Shown here piece by piece: positions 24,552-33,100 of a stretch of DNA of 64,000 nucleotides. The DNA is from Cymbomonas tetramitiformis (taxonomy: Eukaryota; Chlorophyta; Pyramimonadophyceae; Pyramimonadales; Pyramimonadaceae): positions 17,957-81,956 of the forward strand of contig LGRX02035281.1 of the NCBI GenBank assembly GCA_001247695.2, given 5' to 3'. The notes under the pieces were generated by a model. It did not search any database and was not told where the DNA came from. It saw only the letters and a program-made list of their open reading frames with translations. The first letter of the stretch is position 1. Each line of letters opens with the position of its first letter. Both the position numbers and the translations under genes were made by a program.

Positions 24552-25736
24552 ATGCAAGTGACCCACACTAGCATTCCTGCAACCAGAAGAGCCAATCTCT
24601 TCCTTGCTCTGCTCATTGTAACCCATCGGCCAGCAGTAAATTTAAGTATGCACAGCAAACATTTAAACCCCTGCTCTTGCTCTGCATTCTCTTTTATAAC
24701 TGCTGTACACTCCCCACAGTTTGTCTCACCACACAATGCATATTTCTCTCAACTTCAAAAGCTCAGTCTAGAAGCAGAGCACGGACATATATATGGCCCA
24801 AAATTCACGCTCAAACTTGCATTATATAGTCACCTTCATCATATGGACCCTTCTGTGAACGGCACACTGTCACTAAACAAATGCAAAGCACCCAACTGGC
24901 ATAATAATAACCTGCCACTTGATAAACACTTATGCAGTGAATACAGTTCCTCACATAGCTCACCTCCCGAGGCACCCGAACCAACAAACTTACAAGATAA
25001 CCTGCACCGGTTACTCAACACTACAATATTAATAAATAACCACACACGGTGCCTAGCTAACTTAAGAGGACGGGAAAACAAAGCAGGAAACACTACACAA
25101 TATGCAGGTAACTTAACACGGCATACTGATAACTCAATGCATTATACAGAAAGTTTGATAACATTTACACGGTGCTTAGAAAACAACATGCGGTCAACAA
25201 ATAACACAAATAAACCCATATACTTTCCGAAGCGGTTTGTTGCTAACCTGAAGCGGGTCACGGCAAACTTAGCTTGGTGTTTAAACAACTTAGAACTGAA
25301 TGCAATACACCGTAATAGTACTGATAAAATAATTTTACGAGAGGCTCGGGGGCACGAACACATGATTTTAGGGGAAAAGGCGGCTATAAGCACCAAAATA
25401 ATGGGAAACCCTAACCTCTTGAGTCGATACCTAGTGAATATGGGACGGGTAGAGGTGCGTAGGAGTAAAATTGGGCGAAAATATTTCACACAATGCTTAT
25501 ATATGACAATAAGGGATAGTAGGGAAAAAATAAAGGCAAACGGACAACCTTGGACCGGAAGCGAATTGCATGAGGCACAATTCGTTAAAAATCGAAATTT
25601 TGCAAAAAAAGAGCCTAGAACCAAAAAATTTCCGGGAAGGGATCCGAGGACTTATACGAAGCCATGTGCGAAAGAGGAAGGCCCAAATAAACGATATGGT
25701 AGCCGAGGGGAGGCAACAGGTGGGTGTAACGCGTAA
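24552..25736 (+). CDS. LINE ORF2 N-terminal region, heptad-repeat domain
   Basis: Opens with ATG at 24552 and ends at TAA when the frame shifts near 25700. It is rich in Asn, Thr and Lys. Between about 25030 and 25300 it is built from 7-residue units (RCLANLR, QYAGNLT, RFVANLK, RVTANLA, WCLNNLE) with consensus aromatic/hydrophobic at position 2, Asn at 5 and Leu at 6. I know no family for this. The repeat continues in another frame downstream (RYIAKLT, RWTENLK, KYTFNLI at about 25870-25930), which proves that a frameshift joins the two pieces. Confidence 0.5.
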   Translation: MQVTHTSIPATRRANLFLALLIVTHRPAVNLSMHSKHLNPCSCSAFSFITAVHSPQFVSPHNAYFSQLQKLSLEAEHGHIYGPKFTLKLALYSHLHHMDPSVNGTLSLNKCKAPNWHNNNLPLDKHLCSEYSSSHSSPPEAPEPTNLQDNLHRLLNTTILINNHTRCLANLRGRENKAGNTTQYAGNLTRHTDNSMHYTESLITFTRCLENNMRSTNNTNKPIYFPKRFVANLKRVTANLAWCLNNLELNAIHRNSTDKIILREARGHEHMILGEKAAISTKIMGNPNLLSRYLVNMGRVEVRRSKIGRKYFTQCLYMTIRDSREKIKANGQPWTGSELHEAQFVKNRNFAKKEPRTKKFPGRDPRTYTKPCAKEEGPNKRYGSRGEATGGCNA

Positions 25737-26046
25737 CACGGAGAGCACAATAATGCTCAGAAGCCACGGAAATGGGGGAAGCAAGGTGCGCACTGGTCTT
25801 GCAAAAGACACACGGGATGCAGTCAAGCGGGCTACAGATAAACTAATACGGAGCTCGGAAATAATGCGGCGATACATTGCAAAACTAACGCGGTGGACGG
25901 AAAACTTAAAAAAGTATACTTTCAATCTGATATGGGCCGAAAATAAATCAATACTTTCTGTCGGTAAAACTACAAATCACCCTGAGAACTTAAGACTGTA
26001 CTTAGTAAACCCAGCACGGACCGAGACATATTTTAAATGGAGATAA
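25570..26046 (+). CDS. LINE ORF2 fragment, second frame, continuation of heptad domain
   Basis: Only the part after about 25650 is likely coding. It is lysine/arginine rich, then carries three further heptads matching those in the preceding frame, and ends TGGAGATAA, where an ATG overlaps (ATGGAGATAA) and opens the next frame at 26037. Either a single-base indel or a coupled stop-start could join it to the protease frame; sequence alone does not decide. Confidence 0.45.
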   Translation: MRHNSLKIEILQKKSLEPKNFREGIRGLIRSHVRKRKAQINDMVAEGRQQVGVTRNTESTIMLRSHGNGGSKVRTGLAKDTRDAVKRATDKLIRSSEIMRRYIAKLTRWTENLKKYTFNLIWAENKSILSVGKTTNHPENLRLYLVNPARTETYFKWR

Positions 26047-28370
26047 TAATTGATAAAGACATAAGCGGCAGCATAATTATGACATATTACATAATGCGAC
26101 ACCTCTTGAGATGTGAGGAGAATATTAAGACACGAGCAGAACTGCAAAAGATCATCTACGGGCCCGCTATCATGCTTTTTCATTTAATGGCGGGACTTAG
26201 CAAAATGAAGTTGAACTCTAAACAATATTTTCCAGGGCCTAGAGTCATAATACACTTAGCTCACAAGAGACCTAAGGCATGCAAAAGGATCAGCAAGGGC
26301 GCCTTGAAATACATGATACAAAACCCCCAAATGGCATGGCTATGGGAGAGGGCACGGCCCCAAAATATAAAGAAATCTAAAATGAAATCACCCCTAAAAA
26401 TAACGAAACGTAAAATCCACCGCAAGAAGGGCAATGACACCGAGCAACATAATATGCCTGAACCTGATCAGATGTTAAGCGGTGGTGCAAGCACCGAAGA
26501 TAATGCAATAGATGGAAATAGGATGGCCACGGAATCACTGTACTCAGAAAAGGGGTGGTTAAATGCAACCCATGTCGGTGACGTAATGAAAATCCGGGAC
26601 CCGAGTACCATTGCCCCCATGGACCTCACAGACATGATGCTAAAAATGACATTGGAGGATCAAAAATTCACACAACTCATTATTAGTAGACTCAAGAAAT
26701 ATGGCCACACACAAATAGGCGTGTGTGACAATATACACTGGCGCCTCATAATGATCCGCTTGTCATCACCTGGGAAAATAGAAGCTTACATATATGACCC
26801 CTTTGGAGATAGAGCCGAAAGAGAAACCATCAATACGATTGTGGTAGCACTCAGAACTTGGCTGGAAAATCTCATAGCCACCACAGAACATAAGGTATTC
26901 ATAATTACCATTAGCAAAGATACATTTCAAACAGATACATACAACTGTGGCACATGGGTAGCAAAAACTGCTTTCAGATGGGCCCAATGGAACAGAGGTT
27001 CCCACCAGACCTCATTTTTCGAGTACCTAAAGTATGATCTATGTAGCGGGGAGTATGGCGACAAAACAATGCAAAAAGAAATACATAAATACCGATTAGA
27101 AATCAGGAAAGAAATAGAGCAGCTGGACAAGAATATCCGCAACACACTGGAGCTCAAAAACCTGGAGCCCAAAGGAAATGACGCGGTAACCAGCGGCCCA
27201 AATATGACTTCCCCCTCCCACCATATCCTCACACGGAGAGGTGCCACACCTAAAAAGCAGATAGAAACTCTGATAGAAACTTTCAGACTGGAATGGAAGA
27301 CACACACCACTAATGAAACAATTGTTTCAGAAGCCATTGAATCACATAGGAAATATCATCACACCTCGAATACGAATAACACCAACATTCAAATTCATCT
27401 CCTTGTGATAAATGAAATATGGTCAACTGCGGTCCACATAATTCCAGAAAGAAAGATTATTTATTGTGATTTTGATATTTCTACCAATAATCACCAGAAA
27501 GACATTTTCACACCTCTCCCAAAAGACCTAAGTGTGCACCGCATAACCTTGAAACTGGGAGTACACCCGAACAACATGGGGGTTTTCAATTTTACACTAG
27601 CCCACAAAGCCTCCCACATCCTGCACAACACTAAATTCTTCTCGGCAGCACAACTAAACAGAGATCTACGATACGAACTTGAAAACCTAAACATTAGAAT
27701 TCTTCCGCAAACGGGCAGAGAAGCTAGAATAACCAAACGCGAAAACAACAAAGCCATCTCAACCATACGACAATCATTAAGATCTCACCTCCCGAAAATT
27801 GATGCACATCCTACAAAGCCAAATCCTGAAAACAAAGAGTGTAAACCTAACTACACTGCTTATAATCACCTCATCTCAGGCAAAAGAAAACTTTCTAGCG
27901 CACACCACACACATGGATACCGCAGGAAACACTCTCATAAACAAAAGAGAATAATCCAAAAGACCAAATGCACAAACAAAATCTTTGATTGTGAAAACAT
28001 TTATGACGCAGATGGCAGATGCATCTTACAAAAAGCAAAACACAAAAGCGTTAGTAAACAATCTGAAGAATTAGACCGACTTACAAAACTACAACTAGCA
28101 CAACACTCTGGCAGTCTGATCATAATGGGTATGAATATGAGAGGCCTCCGACACCACAAAGAAGATAAAGACAGTTTGGTTAAATTAGAAACAATTTGCA
28201 ATCTTTTAATTGACAAACGGGCCGATATAATTTGTATATCAGAAACCAAAGTGAATACTGAAAACCTTGCATTAATTAAAACCCTAATGACACAAAAAGG
28301 AATCCAATTCCCCTATGATCTTATGGAACCCGAAAAGTTTACCACTTTCCATCTTGGTTACCACAATTGA
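26037..28370 (+). CDS. LINE ORF2: Ulp1/C48-like protease pair and endonuclease N-half
   Basis: This frame has 777 codons. Residues ~205-320 show the Ulp1-type catalytic set: His234 in HWRLIMI, Asp254 in YDPFGD, Gln298 in FQTDTYNCG and Cys304. Residues ~455-560 look like a second, degenerate copy: WSTAVHII with His467 and YCDFD with Asp478, but the expected Q...C box reads HPNNMGVF, without Cys. From ~690 the AP-like endonuclease begins, with Asn700 in GMNMRGL and Glu736 in ISETK. The frame stops at 28370; the endonuclease continues in the next frame, so a +1 shift lies near 28335-28365. Ulp1-like domains are known in several mobile elements, where they may process the polyprotein or remove SUMO-like modifiers; which applies here is unknown. 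Confidence 0.85.
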   Translation: MEIIIDKDISGSIIMTYYIMRHLLRCEENIKTRAELQKIIYGPAIMLFHLMAGLSKMKLNSKQYFPGPRVIIHLAHKRPKACKRISKGALKYMIQNPQMAWLWERARPQNIKKSKMKSPLKITKRKIHRKKGNDTEQHNMPEPDQMLSGGASTEDNAIDGNRMATESLYSEKGWLNATHVGDVMKIRDPSTIAPMDLTDMMLKMTLEDQKFTQLIISRLKKYGHTQIGVCDNIHWRLIMIRLSSPGKIEAYIYDPFGDRAERETINTIVVALRTWLENLIATTEHKVFIITISKDTFQTDTYNCGTWVAKTAFRWAQWNRGSHQTSFFEYLKYDLCSGEYGDKTMQKEIHKYRLEIRKEIEQLDKNIRNTLELKNLEPKGNDAVTSGPNMTSPSHHILTRRGATPKKQIETLIETFRLEWKTHTTNETIVSEAIESHRKYHHTSNTNNTNIQIHLLVINEIWSTAVHIIPERKIIYCDFDISTNNHQKDIFTPLPKDLSVHRITLKLGVHPNNMGVFNFTLAHKASHILHNTKFFSAAQLNRDLRYELENLNIRILPQTGREARITKRENNKAISTIRQSLRSHLPKIDAHPTKPNPENKECKPNYTAYNHLISGKRKLSSAHHTHGYRRKHSHKQKRIIQKTKCTNKIFDCENIYDADGRCILQKAKHKSVSKQSEELDRLTKLQLAQHSGSLIIMGMNMRGLRHHKEDKDSLVKLETICNLLIDKRADIICISETKVNTENLALIKTLMTQKGIQFPYDLMEPEKFTTFHLGYHN

Positions 28371-30084
28371 TGGTGATGCAAAAAGGGCAGTAATGACAAA
28401 ATTTTCAGGAAATAACGGTCTGGAGCTCTACATAGCCAGCGGTTACATGAATGATACCACACTAGTAGATGAACAAAAGGAATTATATGACACACTCACT
28501 GACTGGGCAGGAAAGGCAGGAAATAATCCTAAAAAGGCCTACATAGAGATAGGTGACAAAAACTGTACTATTACCCCAAATCAGCGGGTGGGTGGAAATT
28601 ACATGTCATATCAAGAGCATGTCGAGAAGAATAAGCATCTTCTAACTTATTTCAACAATGACAAATGTTCCCTCAATGAACTGATCATGGACCGAAACCC
28701 AAACACAGAAATTTTCACACATGTTATATCCAAAAACTCAAAAGCAAAGCTCACTCATATCATGGCAAACTCTACTATGGCAGAAATGACAGTTAAATCT
28801 GGATGGACGGAGGAAAACCCTTATATCATCTCCGACCACGGGATAGTATGGGCTGAATTTAAGCTCCCTCAAAACGACACTAAACCTGAGATAACTTCAT
28901 ATGCAACTTTGCCAACACCTAGATTTAATGGTGCCAAGGAAACCACACATGATGAGTACCCAGGTTACCCAATCAGAATGACAAACAAAAACACGGATAC
29001 AAAAAGGAAAATAAACAAGAAAGATATTGTAGGTCTCCTTGAAGCAAACGGATACAGCACAAATGAACTTGTGCACGCGTGCATCAATAAAAACAAAGCA
29101 AGAGACGCTATCAGCACCATCAAGGGTGACACCACTGATCTTGATCTTAAACGGGATAATACTGACGGCAGCCCCATAACAGTGAGCAAGCTCATAGCTA
29201 AAAATAAAGAGACAGACAACATAGAACAATGTTTAAAATGGCACAACAAACCCAAGGAATGGTGGATTCACCTTAATAGCCCATGGCATGCAGCTCATTT
29301 ACTCTCTAGAGGAAAGGGGATGCCAGAAGGTGGTCTCAACTTAGGCCATAACGACAAAGATAACATCTGGCATATAGGTTCGCCACACCTACTAAATAAG
29401 AAAGATGTAAATGCCTATCTCAAACGTCACCTTTCATTCAGCTCACTGGAAGTTAAGAAAATCACGAAATCCAGCACAGATGATCACATGACCAGCTGGG
29501 ATATTCTTCTACAACCCCATATGCCTGCTAAATTCTGGAACCTGTACGGATCTGAGATGCATTCGGAAAAAATAGACTGCACCACTCATTTATTCCAATA
29601 CGCTACAGGCTGGGTGTCCTACACTGAGAGACTACATAGCACACTTGAAATGGATAATGGATCGGAAGCAGCTAGAAACGGCGGCACTGGCCTCAAGGAA
29701 ATGCACCCTGACGCGACATGGGATACCCTGCACAAATTGGCACATCAGGCGGCAAGTGACGCCTTTGGCACCAAGAATCTTAACAAAACTGGGAGGTCAG
29801 AAAAACCATCAGCAGTATCTAACTATATATACAAATGGCTAAACACAGTACGCCGCACCATCAAATATTTGGATACAAGAACCCATGTTAGCAACATTCC
29901 GAAGCAAGCCAAAAAGGCTGCCCGCACACTACCGTTTGCCGCGCTCCAACCCAAACTCAATGAAGAAGCAGCCACATGGAGATTACGATTGCATGAAAAT
30001 TATGTAATAATCAGAAATGCTTTTCAAAAAAGCAGAGACACCGACATTGAACGACGCAAACTTCGAGAAAAAGAAGCCTTGTAG
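28315..30084 (+). CDS. LINE ORF2: endonuclease C-half and linker, ends in TAG
   Basis: True homology to the endonuclease starts after the frameshift near 28345. GDKN (28552-28563) stands where AP endonucleases have GDFN, and SDHG (28831-28842) holds the catalytic Asp-His. About 400 residues of linker follow, with no domain I recognise. The frame ends at TAG 30082-30084, but the same frame reopens at once and leads into the reverse transcriptase 14 codons before its ATG. The simplest view is one polyprotein with a stop mutation or a readthrough codon. Confidence 0.8.
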   Translation: MILWNPKSLPLSILVTTIDGDAKRAVMTKFSGNNGLELYIASGYMNDTTLVDEQKELYDTLTDWAGKAGNNPKKAYIEIGDKNCTITPNQRVGGNYMSYQEHVEKNKHLLTYFNNDKCSLNELIMDRNPNTEIFTHVISKNSKAKLTHIMANSTMAEMTVKSGWTEENPYIISDHGIVWAEFKLPQNDTKPEITSYATLPTPRFNGAKETTHDEYPGYPIRMTNKNTDTKRKINKKDIVGLLEANGYSTNELVHACINKNKARDAISTIKGDTTDLDLKRDNTDGSPITVSKLIAKNKETDNIEQCLKWHNKPKEWWIHLNSPWHAAHLLSRGKGMPEGGLNLGHNDKDNIWHIGSPHLLNKKDVNAYLKRHLSFSSLEVKKITKSSTDDHMTSWDILLQPHMPAKFWNLYGSEMHSEKIDCTTHLFQYATGWVSYTERLHSTLEMDNGSEAARNGGTGLKEMHPDATWDTLHKLAHQAASDAFGTKNLNKTGRSEKPSAVSNYIYKWLNTVRRTIKYLDTRTHVSNIPKQAKKAARTLPFAALQPKLNEEAATWRLRLHENYVIIRNAFQKSRDTDIERRKLREKEAL

Positions 30085-30126
30085 CATCTTTTCTCAACTA
30101 ACCTTTCGAGGTTTCTAGACACAGTC

Positions 30127-33100
30127 ATGGGAAAGATGAAACCTACTGAAAAAGGTGCAGCCGCTACCCCAGGTAGTGATGGAAAGATACCTGAGACAAA
30201 GACAGAAAGACTAAACACAACACTAGATGAATACAAAAATAAAAAATTATTTTCTACTAACCCGAATGAGCCAGATGAACTCCCACAGTGGCTCACTGAC
30301 ATTCTCAAGGATAGCCCTAAAATCCCCGATACGGCCGCCGCGAGACTACTGACAGAAATCACGCACAAAGAACTTCAACAAGCATACTCGGACTGTGGTA
30401 TCTCCACAGCACCAGGACCCTCAGGAATGAGATACTCGCAGTGGATCAAGGGCCCAGAGAATTTTCAAGAAGTTACTGTCTCACTTTTTAACCACATTCT
30501 TATAACTGGGAGATTTCCTAAGAGTGCAAAATCTGCAGTCATCCTTCCAATCCCTAAAAACCCCTCTGCACCATGTACAATAGATAATTCCAGACCTCTC
30601 ACAATGTTGGAAACGGGTCTTAAACTATTTAACACAATAATTGCTAACCGTCTCAAAACAATACTTAACACCCACCCCATTCTCTTTCCCATTCAAGATG
30701 CCTTTCTTCCGAATAAAAACATAGATGACTCACTCCAAATTTTGAATGAAGTAATATCGGATGCCAATAGATACGACAAAGACCTCCACGTAGTTTACCT
30801 GGACCTCAAACAAGCTTTTGACAGAGCTGAATTCTGGATGAGCAATTTAGCGCTCAGAAAGTTAGGACTCCCATCACAAATAATTAACATCACCTCAGAC
30901 ATCACCGATGATGCCTCTAGAATGGTACTCACTGAAGAAGGCCTCACAGATGAATGGTCCCTCGAATGTGGAGTTCCTCAGGGAGAAGTTTTGAGCCCAC
31001 TAAGGTTTGTAGCCATTATGGACATTCTGGCAATTTGGTTAGCAAAAAGAGCAAACGGTGTAAACCCGACAGGAACCACATATGGATATGAACTGAACTC
31101 TGAACGCCATAGACCAGACAAACCAGGAAATAATGTTATTCCTCCCTCCCAAAACCTATTAGAAAAGGACACCACTTTAAATATCTTTGCACGGTTCTTC
31201 TGTGATGACATCATTCTCGTGGGGAAAACTAAAGACGAAGTTCAAGACATGCTAGGTATAGTTAATGAATTTATGAGCTTCATCGGTATTCCCATCAATG
31301 TTAAGAAATCCAAATACTCTTACAGAAAGCGCATCAAACCTCAGGGCAAAACGGTAACGCGATATGACCTGTCCGATGATTTACTCATCTCAGGGGGTCA
31401 TCTGGAGCCCAATACAAATGACTCAAGTCCTTCCATTGATTCGAAATGGATACCCCCTGAGTCACCAGAATTCCTCGATTTCTCCAACAGCAAAGAGGTA
31501 AACAGATATCTCGGAGTATGGTTTGCACTAAATGGGGAATGGGACAAACAGGCGGAAATCCTTATCGACAGACTTAAATCTACCCTAATATCCATCCAAC
31601 TGCAACACATGACTCTACACCAGCTAAGATATGTTATAAATGCGGTTGTAGTACCGAGGATGGCATACCCCCTTAAAGTTACCTCAGCAATTGCCAACTC
31701 CTCAAAGAATGTCGCAATTGAATTAGACAAAATGATAGCTTCGTTTATAATTAAATATTTGGGCTGCCCAGTTGACACCAATCACCAAATAATCTGGACA
31801 GCAGTATGCCAAGGCGGGTACGGTATTGATAGTGTCTTTGATATTGTAACCGCGACGTGTATTACTGAAACTATGAACACCCTGTGTTCTGCAGATGAAC
31901 ACGAATATTGGCAACACAACCACACGGACCGTATCACTGATCCCCACCTCATCTCACTATATCGTAGAAACAGCAATTTATGGCTTAAAATAATAATTCA
32001 AAACATGAACAACGAAATGGGTAAAAATGCCATCTCGGGCTTCCCCTTATCACACTATGTAACCTACAGTCACACAAAAGACAAACGCTTTAACTGGTTT
32101 AGGCGTACAGGTCACATTATGGCAAAACTTGGATACGCTATCGACTCTAAAAATTACCCTGAAAATGAAGCGGGTGAAACCACATTAATCACCACCCTTC
32201 CCAGACAACTCTACATGTCGAGGAATGTTACCTCCGCAATACAAAAATATAACCTCAAGCACACAGGTTCCTTTCTGACTCCCTGCGGTGGAATGTTAAA
32301 AAACTGGCAAGAAAGTAAAGGCTTTTTCAGGCTGAACGGTAATAGACCTCCTGGATGGCTAACCGAAATCGAAAAGGAAATGCTTCAAAACCCTGTAGAT
32401 TTGGACCCACAGGCCAGATATGTCAAGAAACAATATAGAGACAACACAGTACCCCCCGACACGGGTGAATTTCATTGGAAAGGAAATGGTGACCGAAATT
32501 CCATCTCTCTTATTCACATTACGAATATTGACTCAGAGGCCATGTCAATACAATATACAGAATACAGTAACAATGCCATAAACCCTAATGTCTTTGTCAG
32601 AATCGAAGGTACCAACAGTTTTAAATACGACTTTGAATATAGCATCACCAATGACGGTTGCATCCTAATTCCAGCAGGTTCTATTTTCGAATATAATGAC
32701 CATATGGACCCGCCCTCTTCTGTCCTTGCTACAGTCAGTGATATTAACTCACACTATGATTACATCTCAGACAGACAGTATGAGACCATTATTGCCAGAA
32801 TGAAAAACAAAACTGCGGAGGAAGAAAGTGAATACAGCTGCCCTAGCGACTCGGAAGAAGAATCCACCCCCAACGCCGAAAAGAGCAAACAAATGGAAGA
32901 TTATGATATGGCAAGCGATGGTTCTCTATTTGCTGGAAAGAAAACAGCATGCAGTGGTGCAGCATATGCCATAAAAAACTTTGACAACGGGATGCCACTT
33001 GTTCGGAAGATGAATATCCCCCCCTCAAGAACTTTCTCCGCATCGGGGCTTCTTATCAAGGAAGATATCCAAAACCCGAGTAGCACATCTGCTGAAATTG

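Noticed and set aside
21108..30084. Reassignment of TAG to a sense codon in this organism
   Set aside because: TAG interrupts three otherwise open frames, but it appears only once or twice in several thousand LINE codons and never in the PIG-M exons. Sporadic mutation, an intron or readthrough explains it better.
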